A stretch of 64,000 nt of DNA from positions 372,001 to 436,000 of the forward strand of contig NZ_VDCZ01000001.1 of NCBI RefSeq assembly GCF_006491645.1, written 5' to 3'. This document shows positions 27,704 to 37,471 of the stretch, in pieces (position 1 is the first letter of the stretch; each line of letters opens with the position of its first letter). A model generated the notes under the pieces. That model searched no databases. It saw nothing but the letters and a program-made list of their open reading frames with translations, and was not told where the DNA came from. The DNA comes from Flavobacterium profundi (lineage in GTDB: Bacteria; Bacteroidota; Bacteroidia; Flavobacteriales; Flavobacteriaceae). A program made the translations under genes and the position numbers.

Positions 27704-28915
27704 TTATAATTCATCATAACCATCACCAAAATTAAATGATAGCGAAAATCGAAGTGTATTTTCTAATGGGTTCCTAACTTTTGATGCTGAGAACAAATAA
27801 GATACATCAATTTTAACAGCATTGTATTTAAATCCTGCTCCTAAAGTAAAATATTTCCTAGCTCCTTTAGTTTCACTTTCATGAAAATAACCTGTTCTCA
27901 AAGAAAATGAATCTTGATAAGCATATTCTGCACCTAAAGCATAGGTAAACTCTTTTAATTCTTCACTAAACCCATCCGGTGCATCTCCAAAAGATTTGAA
28001 AACTCCACTAACCCATCCTGTCTTTCTATAATCAATTATAGCATTGCTATTAGCAGTATCAGCATCAGCTTGAGAAATATCTCCTTCATCATCAAAATCT
28101 CCATCATTATTAGCATCTAATGCTTGCACTCTTGCTGGTGGTGTTGGCACCAATAATTTAGTAATTTCTGCAGAAACTGCTACTTTATTATATTCATCAA
28201 AAATAAAATCAAAACCAGCACCTAAACGCATATTAGAAGGAATAAAGTTAGAATTTTCTTCTAATTTATCATTATCATAGTTAATTTTTGGACCTAAATT
28301 TTGAAAATTAAACCCCGCTCTCCATCTTCCATTAAAATCATTGTAAGCAATTTCTTCAGATTGGTAATACCCTGCAATATCAACTGCAAAAGTAGTAGCT
28401 GCAGTAGCATCATTTCCTTCAGTAGCGATTTTTAAATTCGAACGAATAAACCTTCCACCTACAGCCATAGAAAAACGTTCACTTAATTTTAAGGCATAAG
28501 ATCCGTCTAAAGCTAATTCATTAGGCGAAACAGTGTTTTGCAATTCTCCCTGTGCATTTGTTAACTGAATATCTCCCAATCCAAAAAAACGTAAAGATCC
28601 TGCAAAAGCACTTCTTTCATTAATTCTATTAAAATAAGTAACTTGACCTAAAGAAATATCATTGGCAATACTAGTTAAATAAGGTGTATAACTTAATGAA
28701 AAACCTTGCTTATCCAATGAAAAAGCATATTTGGCAGGATTGTGTTGTTGAGAAAAAGCATCAGTAGAAGTAGCAACTCCCATATCTCCCATACCAGCAG
28801 ATCTAGCATCGGCAGCTATCAATAAAAAGGGAACTCCTGTAGTAATTACTCTTTCTTGGGCTTTTAAAAATTGGCTCGTTACTAATATAGTTAACAAAAC
28901 TGCTATTTTCTTCAT
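27704..28915 (-). CDS. porV: Type IX secretion outer-membrane protein PorV
   Basis: PorV is a 14-stranded barrel that shuttles type IX cargo from the translocon to the attachment machinery. This 403-residue protein has a signal peptide ending in FLKAQ and the family's opening TTGVPFLLIAADARSAGMGD segment, then alternating strands ending in LRFSLSFNFGDG. An acidic EF-hand-like NNDGDFDDEGD insertion sits near residue 275. It lies 37 bases downstream of porU and has a good promoter of its own inside the porU 3' end. Confidence 0.93.
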   Translation of the reverse strand: MKKIAVLLTILVTSQFLKAQERVITTGVPFLLIAADARSAGMGDMGVATSTDAFSQQHNPAKYAFSLDKQGFSLSYTPYLTSIANDISLGQVTYFNRINERSAFAGSLRFFGLGDIQLTNAQGELQNTVSPNELALDGSYALKLSERFSMAVGGRFIRSNLKIATEGNDATAATTFAVDIAGYYQSEEIAYNDFNGRWRAGFNFQNLGPKINYDNDKLEENSNFIPSNMRLGAGFDFIFDEYNKVAVSAEITKLLVPTPPARVQALDANNDGDFDDEGDISQADADTANSNAIIDYRKTGWVSGVFKSFGDAPDGFSEELKEFTYALGAEYAYQDSFSLRTGYFHESETKGARKYFTLGAGFKYNAVKIDVSYLFSASKVRNPLENTLRFSLSFNFGDGYDEL

Positions 28916-28936
28916 TCTTATTGTAAATTAATTAGA

Positions 28937-28966
28937 CAAATATAATATTTTATTATAGTATTACAA
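28937..28966 (-). promoter_or_regulatory. Promoter of porV inside the 3' end of porU
   Basis: On the minus strand, TTG (28966-28964), a 19-base spacer, and TATATTTG (28944-28937) match the Bacteroidota -33/-7 pattern. The -7 element ends 21 bases before the porV ATG. The -33 part lies within the last codons of porU. Confidence 0.6.
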
Positions 28967-31900
28967 GTTTCTCGTATTTTTCTGCCGAATTACCTGTAGA
29001 AGTTGAACGGACAGTTAACTTATACACATATACTCCTTTACCTATTTTATCACCAAAATCATCTTTCCCATCCCATTTTAAATCTCTACACAAAAAACCA
29101 TCCGTCATTACTTGTTGATTAATTGTTTTGATTAGTTTTCCTGTAATGGTTAAAATTTGAACTTGAACATCTAAAGGCTCAAAAGGTCTGTTGTGGGTAA
29201 ACCAAAATTCGGTATAACTCACAAATGGATTTGGATAATTAAGCACTCTTTCTAAAGTAATATTCTCACTACCACAAACAGCATTAAATTGAATTTCAAC
29301 AGTAACTAAATTATTATAGACATCCCATGCTTTAAAAACAACTGTGTGCATTCCTAGCGACAAATCTCTAAATTGATATCGAATTTTACCTTTTGTAAAA
29401 TCGTCGTTCTCGGTCTCATAATAATCATTTAAAACATATGGATTTGCCTCATCTCCGTCTAAAATTGCTACAATATCATGTCCAATCCCACTCGCCGTAT
29501 TAATTCCATTTTCATCTTCTAAGAAAGCTAATAATATAGGAGAACAATTAGAAATACCTCCTGAAACAAAGCTCTCATCATTTAAATACAACCTAACCGT
29601 TGGAGGAGTGTTATCTGCAGGAGCATTTACATTTACTCCACCAACTAAAATATCCCTATTAAAACCTGTTTGATCTTCTAAAACCGGAGTATTTCGTTTT
29701 GCATAAAAGCTAATTTTCCCATTTCCAACTGGAATTTTAATATCCTGAGGCACCACAAAACTCAATTCAAAACTTCCATTTACCACTGAAGCATTCCCTC
29801 TAAAAATAGTTTCACCTAAAGTAATAAAATCCATTGTGATTAATTGACCCGCAGGAAAATATACTCCTTCTATAGTTGTACCACCTGGTGATGGGGAAAC
29901 TATACCATTATTTCCCAAAGTACTTCTATCAATATCTTTATCAAATATCTGAACTGCTAAATCACCATTATAATTAGACAACAAAACATCATTTTGATCT
30001 TGAATCTGCCCTTTTATTTTCATCAAACTTAAAGCTTGAAAACTACCAGTAAATTGGTCAATTGGCGTATCATTAACTTCTGTCAACACAACTTTTGGTT
30101 TTGGTATAGCTAATTTTAAAGCTGGATCACCTATGTAAAAAACAACTCTTCTATTACTCGAAGTGCCTGGTTGAAGCTTCACCAATCGAAGCGCTTCAGC
30201 TATAGTGGGGTACTCATTGGAACCAAAAGCGTAAAGTCTTTCATTCAATAAATCATTCATCACCAAACCCGTAGTCACTCCAATCAATCTCGTTGTTGCA
30301 ATCAAACTCACCGCACCTCCTTGCTCATTCCAATATAAATACTCTCCACCTGAAAAACGATTAGGATCGTCGAACCTTGTAAAATTACAAGTAATTGTTA
30401 TAAAAAGCGGGTATCGATAAGGATTATATAAATTTTGAGCATCTAATTTTTCAAATAAACGCTCTCTAGCTAACGACTCTTCGTTTCCATGTCCTAAATA
30501 ATTTATTACTAAAGCCCCCAATTGTAAGGCATCTAAAAAATCATTTTTTGCATCTGGATAGCGCTCACCCCCTGCAGCTACTTGCTGAACATAAGAATCA
30601 GTATGTATTTTTTTTACATTTACAAAGGGCTTAGCTGTTGTTAAATCATCTGCTAGCTTATCTAAAGTAAACTGCAATTGCGCATCTCCTTGTGAATCAG
30701 CATCATCAGAATAAATTATATAATTATTTCGCCATTTCCCGAAAGAAGCCTCGTCATGATAATCAATTACTTTATTCACCATCTGTTGTGCTTGTTGAAC
30801 TGACGAAACAATCATTCTTCCTACGGCAATATCAATACCGTCAATTCCACTAGTCATTGGTCCTTCTGTATCATCCATCAAACCATAAAAATCGTCAGAT
30901 ATGAAAGCAGTAAAAAGCGACATATTAGAAGAATTATTTACTTCAGATGCATTTGGATTAAATCCATGAAAAGTAGGAACAATATTTGTATTATTTGAAA
31001 TTCTATCCTTATAATCATAAGACGCATCTCCAAAAAGATTCACATATTTAACTCTTCGTGATGGATCAGAGCCATTCCAATATACATATTTAATAAAATT
31101 GCGAATAGCTGCTACATCTTGTTTACCAGAGCTAAATTCTTGATAAATGGATTCCAAACTAACCACCTTAACCACTAACCCAGAATAACTTCTATGAAAG
31201 TTAGCCAAACGTTCTGCTTGATTAACTAAAAAACCAGGCGCAATAATTAAATAATCGATATCTTGAAAATTACCTTGATGATCATTAAAAATTACCCCTT
31301 TTAAATTCTGATTATAAACCGTCGTTATTGTTTCTTTTAACGGAGTATAAAAATCAGATTCATCAACAGCAACATATTTTTTTTGATTTCCAAGATACAC
31401 TTTAAATGAAAAATTAGACTGATTGGAATTCACATAACTAACAGTATTGTATATATCCGAAACATCCCAAACTTGACTTATAGATGTGGCATTTGAAATC
31501 GTATATTGACCTGTACCAATGTTATTTTCTTGCTCCTTATTATAAAAAACAAATTGCTTACCAAAACCTTGCAAATTTCTTTTAGATTTCAGCATAATAA
31601 AATCAAGATAACCATTAGAAGAAGGAACACCTCCATTATTATATTGCAAGCTTATTGTTAAAGCAGAAGAACCTTGAGTTGTTGCATTCAATACATTTTC
31701 AAAACCTTCTGCTGTGCTACTTGATTGTAATGCAGGAAAACCAACATTCCCTAAAGATTGATTATTGGCTCTAATTTCAAAAGATGTATTCCCAAAAGAA
31801 ACGGAAGCCATATTAATCTTAACAGAAATTGGAACAGTCGTATCAATATTAGGAATTGAAAATTCAAAACTTTGAGAGTTATTCACATTAAATTGCTCAC

Positions 31901-32861
31901 CAAACCATCTTCTACCTACTTTTGCCACATTCACTAAATCCTTTTCATATATAATTGTATCATCATAATTTGTAAAGTTTAATGTAGGGGAATTTGTAGG
32001 CTCGGATGCAGGAATAATCCTTTTACCTTGTCCGCCACCAGTAGTAACATAATAATATGATTTGTCTGAGAAAAGATTGTTTTTAGTTAAACTTTCTGTA
32101 TTCCAATTATCAACCCCTTCAGCATAAAACAGAATATAATCGGTATCATTAAAAACACCATCTTCTTCTCCTACAAACTGAATAGCATTCTCAACAATAT
32201 CATCAGGGTAAGGCGTACTATTTAACAATGGAAGCATTCGACCACCATTCCCATAAATTTTAATAGTTCGCGGATCAACAGAAACATCCACACCTAAACT
32301 TTGAAGAAAAGATTTAGACACTTTATAAACCCCAGAATTTTCAACATAAAAACGAAACCAATTCCCAGAAGCGAATACAGAATTTGTAATATTTCTTCTA
32401 TTCGTAAAACGAGAACCAATTGATTTATAAGAATAACTATAATTTAATGAAACTACCTTCTTATAACCATTACCATCTTTAATAATAGGTGAAAATGTAA
32501 ACAATGAAACCACTTGATCTTTAGCATAGAAAGATTCAATTTTTGGCTCTATAGTTGTAGGTATTTTTCCCTTATTCAAATTAAACAAATCTTGTTCAGA
32601 TATAGTTTGAAAAGAAATATTTGTAATTTTTAAGGAATTTTCATCAATAAGCTGAGAAATTAAATCTTCTTTTTTAAAGAAAATTTGTTCATCCCCTAAA
32701 TCTAAAGAAAAATACAACCCTTCAAAACTTGGATATTTAAAAACCAAATTCTCATTTGAGAATACTCCTCCTGCATTCCAATTTAAACTAATCGAATTTG
32801 TGTTTTGCGCAGTCAACACTGTGCTAATCAACAGAAAAAAATATATAATTTTCTTTTTCAT
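28953..32861 (-). CDS. porU: Type IX secretion sortase PorU
   Basis: PorU is the gingipain-like (peptidase C25) sortase that removes the C-terminal signal of type IX cargo at the cell surface and attaches it. This 1302-residue protein has a signal peptide (ending VLTAQ), an N-terminal beta-rich prodomain region, a caspase-fold C25 domain (about 540-910) with catalytic H791 in LGHGNE and C825 in ITCNFT, and a C-terminal beta-sandwich beginning YPNPF that resembles a sorting domain. It heads the minus-strand block and is divergent from gldJ. Confidence 0.95.
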   Translation of the reverse strand: MKKKIIYFFLLISTVLTAQNTNSISLNWNAGGVFSNENLVFKYPSFEGLYFSLDLGDEQIFFKKEDLISQLIDENSLKITNISFQTISEQDLFNLNKGKIPTTIEPKIESFYAKDQVVSLFTFSPIIKDGNGYKKVVSLNYSYSYKSIGSRFTNRRNITNSVFASGNWFRFYVENSGVYKVSKSFLQSLGVDVSVDPRTIKIYGNGGRMLPLLNSTPYPDDIVENAIQFVGEEDGVFNDTDYILFYAEGVDNWNTESLTKNNLFSDKSYYYVTTGGGQGKRIIPASEPTNSPTLNFTNYDDTIIYEKDLVNVAKVGRRWFGEQFNVNNSQSFEFSIPNIDTTVPISVKINMASVSFGNTSFEIRANNQSLGNVGFPALQSSSTAEGFENVLNATTQGSSALTISLQYNNGGVPSSNGYLDFIMLKSKRNLQGFGKQFVFYNKEQENNIGTGQYTISNATSISQVWDVSDIYNTVSYVNSNQSNFSFKVYLGNQKKYVAVDESDFYTPLKETITTVYNQNLKGVIFNDHQGNFQDIDYLIIAPGFLVNQAERLANFHRSYSGLVVKVVSLESIYQEFSSGKQDVAAIRNFIKYVYWNGSDPSRRVKYVNLFGDASYDYKDRISNNTNIVPTFHGFNPNASEVNNSSNMSLFTAFISDDFYGLMDDTEGPMTSGIDGIDIAVGRMIVSSVQQAQQMVNKVIDYHDEASFGKWRNNYIIYSDDADSQGDAQLQFTLDKLADDLTTAKPFVNVKKIHTDSYVQQVAAGGERYPDAKNDFLDALQLGALVINYLGHGNEESLARERLFEKLDAQNLYNPYRYPLFITITCNFTRFDDPNRFSGGEYLYWNEQGGAVSLIATTRLIGVTTGLVMNDLLNERLYAFGSNEYPTIAEALRLVKLQPGTSSNRRVVFYIGDPALKLAIPKPKVVLTEVNDTPIDQFTGSFQALSLMKIKGQIQDQNDVLLSNYNGDLAVQIFDKDIDRSTLGNNGIVSPSPGGTTIEGVYFPAGQLITMDFITLGETIFRGNASVVNGSFELSFVVPQDIKIPVGNGKISFYAKRNTPVLEDQTGFNRDILVGGVNVNAPADNTPPTVRLYLNDESFVSGGISNCSPILLAFLEDENGINTASGIGHDIVAILDGDEANPYVLNDYYETENDDFTKGKIRYQFRDLSLGMHTVVFKAWDVYNNLVTVEIQFNAVCGSENITLERVLNYPNPFVSYTEFWFTHNRPFEPLDVQVQILTITGKLIKTINQQVMTDGFLCRDLKWDGKDDFGDKIGKGVYVYKLTVRSTSTGNSAEKYEKLVIL

Positions 32862-33012
32862 TAGAAGAATAACGTAATTTGTAATTTAATATTACAAAGA
32901 GAAATAAAAAAAATTAAATATCGACTAATGCACAATAAAAAAAGAAATTATTCGTTGTAATTAAGCAATTTTAACATAAAATTAATTTTTTTTACATTTT
33001 TTAAAAATCATG

Positions 33013-33041
33013 TTGCAAATTAACACATAATTACTATCTTG
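33013..33041 (+). promoter_or_regulatory. Promoter of gldJ
   Basis: TTG at 33013-33015, a 19-base spacer and TATCTTG at 33035-33041 fit the Bacteroidota promoter pattern closely. The ATG follows at 33070, giving an untranslated leader of about 20-25 bases. Confidence 0.6.
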
Positions 33042-33069
33042 CGACACTAAATTTATTACCTACTAGAGT

Positions 33070-34764
33070 ATGAAAATTAAGCAAATTATGACTTTGAAGG
33101 CGTTATTGATGTTGTCGATAACTATTGGTTTGAGCAGTTGTAGCAAAAGTTCTAACACAAAAGGAGCCTCAAGAGCTACTGGATGGAAGATTAACGACAA
33201 AAATGGTGGCTTCCAACACAATTCTAAGTTTACCAAACAAGAGACCCCTCCTGGAATGGTCCCGGTTGAAGGTGGAACTTTTACTATGGGTAAAGTACAA
33301 GATGATGTAATGCATGACTGGAACAATTCTCCAAGTCAACAACACATTCAATCTTTTTATATGGATGAAACTGAGGTAACTAATTTAATGTATACAGAAT
33401 ACTTATTTTGGTTAAAAACAGTTTTCCCTCCAACAGAAGAAAATTACAAAAACATTTATACAGGAGCTATTCCTGACACATTAGTTTGGAGAAACCGTTT
33501 AGGTTACAACGAAACTATGACTAACAATTACTTAAGACATCCTGCTTATGCAGAATATCCAGTGGTTGGTGTTAACTGGATTCAAGCGGTTGAATTTAGC
33601 AAATGGAGAACGGATCGTGTTAACGAAAACATGCTTGAAAAAAATGGATATCTTAAAAAAGATTCAAAAGTTAAATTAGGTTCTGAAGTAACAGCTGAGT
33701 CAACTTTCAGTACTGACACTTATTTATCAGCTCCAACAAAAACTTTTGGAGGTAATGAAGATATTCTTTTAAAAAGAGAAATGAATGGAGGAAGAAGAGA
33801 AGTTGCTGACACCGCTAAAAACGTGTATGCTCAAATTAACTCTGGTATCATTCTTCCTGAATATAGACTTCCAACTGAAGCGGAATGGGAATATGCTGCT
33901 AGTGCTTTAGTAGGAAACAGAGAGTTCAACATCTATAAAGGTCAGAAAAAATATCCATGGAATGGTCAATATACACGTTCTGGTTCAAGACAACAAAGAG
34001 GAGATCAATTGGCTAACTTCAAACAAGGAAGAGGAGATTATGGTGGAATTGCTGGATGGAGTGATGATGGCGCGGATATTACTAACAAAGTGAAAAGCTA
34101 CCCTGCTAACGACTTTGGTCTTTATGATATGGCTGGTAACGTTGCTGAGTGGGTTGCTGACGTTTACAGACCTGTTGTAGATGATGAAGCAAATGATTTC
34201 AACTATTATAGAGGTAACGTTTACATGAAAAACAAAATTGGTGAAGACGGTATCGTAGAAGTTGTAACTGCTGAAAACATCAAATATGACACTTTAAGTA
34301 ATGGTAAAATTTTAGCAAGAAACTTCCCTGGACAAGTTGCTCAAGTTCCTGTTGATGACAATGAGACTTACTTAAGACAAAACTTCTCAACTTCTGACAA
34401 TAGAGACTACAGAGATGGAGACAAACCTTCAACTAGATTCTTTGACTTTGGTTCTGAAGAAGACGGAGAAGATAATGCTAAAAGAATGTATGAATCACCT
34501 AAACACACTATTTCTGTTGATAGTGCATCTGGTGAATTATCTAAAAAATATGATAAATCAGACAAAAGAACAACTTTAGTAAATAATGAAGTACGTGTTT
34601 ACAAAGGAGGTTCTTGGAGAGATAGAGCATATTGGTTAGATCCTGCGTCTAGAAGATATTTCCCACAAGATATGGCTACTGATTACATTGGATTTAGAAA
34701 TGCAATGTCAAAAGTTGGACCAAAATCAAACAAGAAAACACCTAGAGGTAATCCAAAATTCTAA
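33070..34764 (+). CDS. gldJ: Gliding motility lipoprotein GldJ
   Basis: GldJ is an outer-membrane lipoprotein needed for gliding and type IX secretion. This 564-residue protein has a lipoprotein signal with C24 in LSSCSKSS and a formylglycine-generating-enzyme-like fold (PVEGGTFTMG near 62, LPTEAEWEYAAS near 266, YDMAGNVAEWV near 356, and VYKGGSWRDRAYW late). It lacks an obvious catalytic role and is treated as structural. It is divergent from porU across a 208-base gap and has a strong terminator after it. Confidence 0.95.
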   Translation: MKIKQIMTLKALLMLSITIGLSSCSKSSNTKGASRATGWKINDKNGGFQHNSKFTKQETPPGMVPVEGGTFTMGKVQDDVMHDWNNSPSQQHIQSFYMDETEVTNLMYTEYLFWLKTVFPPTEENYKNIYTGAIPDTLVWRNRLGYNETMTNNYLRHPAYAEYPVVGVNWIQAVEFSKWRTDRVNENMLEKNGYLKKDSKVKLGSEVTAESTFSTDTYLSAPTKTFGGNEDILLKREMNGGRREVADTAKNVYAQINSGIILPEYRLPTEAEWEYAASALVGNREFNIYKGQKKYPWNGQYTRSGSRQQRGDQLANFKQGRGDYGGIAGWSDDGADITNKVKSYPANDFGLYDMAGNVAEWVADVYRPVVDDEANDFNYYRGNVYMKNKIGEDGIVEVVTAENIKYDTLSNGKILARNFPGQVAQVPVDDNETYLRQNFSTSDNRDYRDGDKPSTRFFDFGSEEDGEDNAKRMYESPKHTISVDSASGELSKKYDKSDKRTTLVNNEVRVYKGGSWRDRAYWLDPASRRYFPQDMATDYIGFRNAMSKVGPKSNKKTPRGNPKF

Positions 34765-34787
34765 AAAAAATTAATTTTCATATCTAT

Positions 34788-34817
34788 AAAAGCCCATTTT
34801 AAATAATGGGCTTTTTT
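34788..34817 (+). terminator. Terminator of gldJ
   Basis: AAAAGCCCATT and AATGGGCTTTT pair around TTAAAT, followed by further T. It lies 24 bases past the gldJ stop and just before murF. Confidence 0.85.
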
Positions 34818-34831
34818 ATTATATTCGCTTT

Positions 34832-36112
34832 ATGAATATCCAAGAATTATACGACAAATTCCTCGAGTGTAGAGCCGTTACAACTGACACCCGAAAAATC
34901 GCACAAAACGATCTATTTTTTGCCTTAAAAGGAACCAATTTTGATGCAAACTTATTTGCTAAAGAAGCACTTGAAAAGGGAGCCAAATATGTAGTCATTG
35001 ACAACAAAGATTATTTCATTGAAAACAAAACAATTTTAGTCCCTGACACTTTAAAAACCTTGCAAGAGCTAGCCAATTATCACAGGAGGGTTTTAAACAC
35101 AAAAATAATTGCTTTAACAGGAAGTAATGGCAAAACAACCACTAAAGAGCTAATCAATTCCGTTCTTTCTAAGAAATATAGAACTACGGCTACAATTGGT
35201 AATTTAAACAACCATATTGGCGTACCTTTAACTCTTTTATCTTTCAACAAAGACACCGAGATAGGAATTGTTGAAATGGGAGCAAATCACAAAAAGGAAA
35301 TTGAATTTTTGTGTGAGTTAGCTGAGCCTGATTTTGGGTATATTACAAATTTTGGAAAAGCTCATTTGGAAGGTTTTGGAGGTGTTGAAGGTGTAATTGA
35401 AGGCAAAAGTGAATTATATAAATACATTGAAAACAATGAAAAAATTTGTTTTGTAAACCTAGACGATACCATACAAAACGAAAAAACAAAACACTTAAAA
35501 AGATTTACTTTTTCAACCAATAAAGACAGTGATGTAAAAATTACAAATATCACAGCAAATCCAATGGTTTCTGTTACCTATGAAAATTTAGTAATTCAAT
35601 CTCACCTCATTGGAATTTATAACGCAAATAACATTAACATTGCAATTACTATTGGCAACTATTTTTCAATTGCATCCAATTTAATCAAACAAGCAATTGA
35701 GAATTATATTCCAACTAACAATAGATCTCAGTTACTAAAAAAAGATTCCAATGAAATTATTTTAGACGCTTACAATGCCAATCCAAGTAGTATGGCTGCA
35801 GCTGTTCAAAACTTCACTCAATTAGAACACTCTAATAAAATAATTGTATTTGGTGATATGTTTGAGTTAGGAGCAGAAAGTACTAGCGAACATCAAAAAC
35901 TAATTTCGTCTTTACAAAATGAAGCTCAAATTCGTTGTTATTTCGTAGGAAATGAATTTTACCAAAACAAAATAGAACAAAGTAATTTCTCTTTTTTTAA
36001 AACTTTTGAAGATTTTTCGACTATCTTTTTAACCAACAAGCCTCAAAATGCACTTCTTCTAATAAAAGGATCTCGAGGAATGGCTTTGGAGAGAACACTC
36101 GAACTATTATAG
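34832..36112 (+). CDS. murF: UDP-N-acetylmuramoyl-tripeptide--D-alanyl-D-alanine ligase
   Basis: MurF adds D-Ala-D-Ala to the muramoyl tripeptide, the last cytoplasmic step of peptidoglycan precursor synthesis. The 426-residue protein has the Mur-ligase ATP motif GSNGKTTTKELI near 93, EMGANHKKEIE near 151 and the C-terminal DAYNANPSSM motif. A TATATTCG at 34820-34827 lies only four bases before the ATG, so if it is the -7 element the mRNA would be nearly leaderless. The gldJ-murF order is typical of flavobacteria. Confidence 0.95.
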   Translation: MNIQELYDKFLECRAVTTDTRKIAQNDLFFALKGTNFDANLFAKEALEKGAKYVVIDNKDYFIENKTILVPDTLKTLQELANYHRRVLNTKIIALTGSNGKTTTKELINSVLSKKYRTTATIGNLNNHIGVPLTLLSFNKDTEIGIVEMGANHKKEIEFLCELAEPDFGYITNFGKAHLEGFGGVEGVIEGKSELYKYIENNEKICFVNLDDTIQNEKTKHLKRFTFSTNKDSDVKITNITANPMVSVTYENLVIQSHLIGIYNANNINIAITIGNYFSIASNLIKQAIENYIPTNNRSQLLKKDSNEIILDAYNANPSSMAAAVQNFTQLEHSNKIIVFGDMFELGAESTSEHQKLISSLQNEAQIRCYFVGNEFYQNKIEQSNFSFFKTFEDFSTIFLTNKPQNALLLIKGSRGMALERTLELL

Positions 36113-36115
36113 GAT

Positions 36116-36156
36116 AAAAACCTTTTAAATTGAAAATCCATATTTAGAAGGTTTTT
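36116..36156. terminator. Shared terminator of murF and the convergent mannosyltransferase-like gene
   Basis: AAAAACCTTTTAAAT and ATTTAGAAGGTTTTT form a 15-bp stem with one G-U pair. The stop codon of the minus-strand gene lies inside the second arm. Confidence 0.8.
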
Positions 36157-37469
36157 CTTTCTTTTTTTACACTGTAAATTTCGTAGCCTAAAAAACCTAA
36201 AAAAGCAGTATATTCTAATAAGATTAGCATCATATTTTCTTGAAAAGATTCCTGACTGTAAGCAAAATAACTCAAAACAATAGTTAAAGTCCAAACCAAT
36301 ATGAATTTATATTTGGTAAACAGAGAAAGAAAAAGCAAATTGATAACATACCAAGGATGAATAGTAGTAGACACTAAAAAATAAACCAACAATCCAAATA
36401 AAGCGTGTTTAAAAAACATTTGCGGCAGCATATTCTTTCTAATTAAAGCATAATAAAGAAGTACTAAAACAGAAAAAACAGGAATAATTTTACCTATAAC
36501 ACCTATTGCATTATATCCTACAAACCAATACCCTATCTCTCGAAATACATAATAAAAGCTAGCATTGAATTCAAAATTAACAAACCACAGCGCAATTGTT
36601 TGAGAATAGTTATCTACTAAAGACTCGGAAATAAAAGGCAAAAAAAGGAGGTAATTGAGCAGTAGAATACAAGCATAAAATACAACACTCTTTTTAAATC
36701 CTAATTTTTGATAAAAAAAAGGCAATAACAATAAAGGTAATAATTTAGTAGTTATCGACAACGCAATAAACAAGGCTGACCAAATCCATTTATTAATAAA
36801 AAAAGAATAGATTCCTAACAATAATAAAAAAAGCATTAGTCCTTCAAAGTGTGTATTTCCTACTAATTCAACTATTACTAATGGATTTAAAAAATACAGA
36901 AATACATTTTTAGTACTTATACCTAATACAGCCAACATTTTTTTTCCAAAATGATAAATTCCAATGTCAGCAAAGAGCAGTATAATTTTAAAAATTAAGA
37001 CGGATAAAAAAATAGATTTTGATGCTAAAATGGCTGCAATAAGAAAAACAAATTGGTTTACAGGCGGATAATTTGAAAAATGAGACGCACTTAAACTTCC
37101 CATCTTTTCATACAATTCATAAGAATGCGAAAAATGCACTGAATTAATAATAGCATCTGGTTTAAATTCGTAGGGACTTAAACCTGAACAAACTAATCTT
37201 CCATCCCAAATAAAACGATATACATCTTGTGACCAAAATGGCAAACAAAATAGGAGTACAACTCTAAAAAAAATACCATAACCAAATAATTCCTTTTCAG
37301 ATATATTTGAAGTATTATATAAATAGTAAAAAGAAATAAAAGCTATAGCATAGCATCCAATTAGTAGCGTAAAATTTTCTCTGGGCACCAAATAACCTAA
37401 ACATCCATAAGCCAAAAAGGATAAGCCTACAGCAAACCAAACTGCATATCTCTTATCTGAAAGGTTCAA
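36144..37469 (-). CDS. Polytopic membrane glycosyltransferase (GT-C, mannosyltransferase-like)
   Basis: This 441-residue protein has about ten or more hydrophobic segments and an early loop WSQDVYRFIWDGRLVCSGLSPYEF, which matches the DxxR-type catalytic loop of polyprenol-linked alpha-mannosyltransferases of the GT-C fold. It probably uses a polyprenyl-phosphate sugar made by the DPM1-like enzyme encoded just upstream in the same operon. It starts two bases after the stop of the GT2 gene before it. The family call is moderately secure; the acceptor is unknown. Confidence 0.75.
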   Translation of the reverse strand: MNLSDKRYAVWFAVGLSFLAYGCLGYLVPRENFTLLIGCYAIAFISFYYLYNTSNISEKELFGYGIFFRVVLLFCLPFWSQDVYRFIWDGRLVCSGLSPYEFKPDAIINSVHFSHSYELYEKMGSLSASHFSNYPPVNQFVFLIAAILASKSIFLSVLIFKIILLFADIGIYHFGKKMLAVLGISTKNVFLYFLNPLVIVELVGNTHFEGLMLFLLLLGIYSFFINKWIWSALFIALSITTKLLPLLLLPFFYQKLGFKKSVVFYACILLLNYLLFLPFISESLVDNYSQTIALWFVNFEFNASFYYVFREIGYWFVGYNAIGVIGKIIPVFSVLVLLYYALIRKNMLPQMFFKHALFGLLVYFLVSTTIHPWYVINLLFLSLFTKYKFILVWTLTIVLSYFAYSQESFQENMMLILLEYTAFLGFLGYEIYSVKKERKTF

Positions 37470-37471
37470 AA

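Noticed and set aside
33063..33351. Two minus-strand frames of 60-87 residues
   Set aside because: They overlap the 5' end of gldJ in antisense and show no coding pattern.
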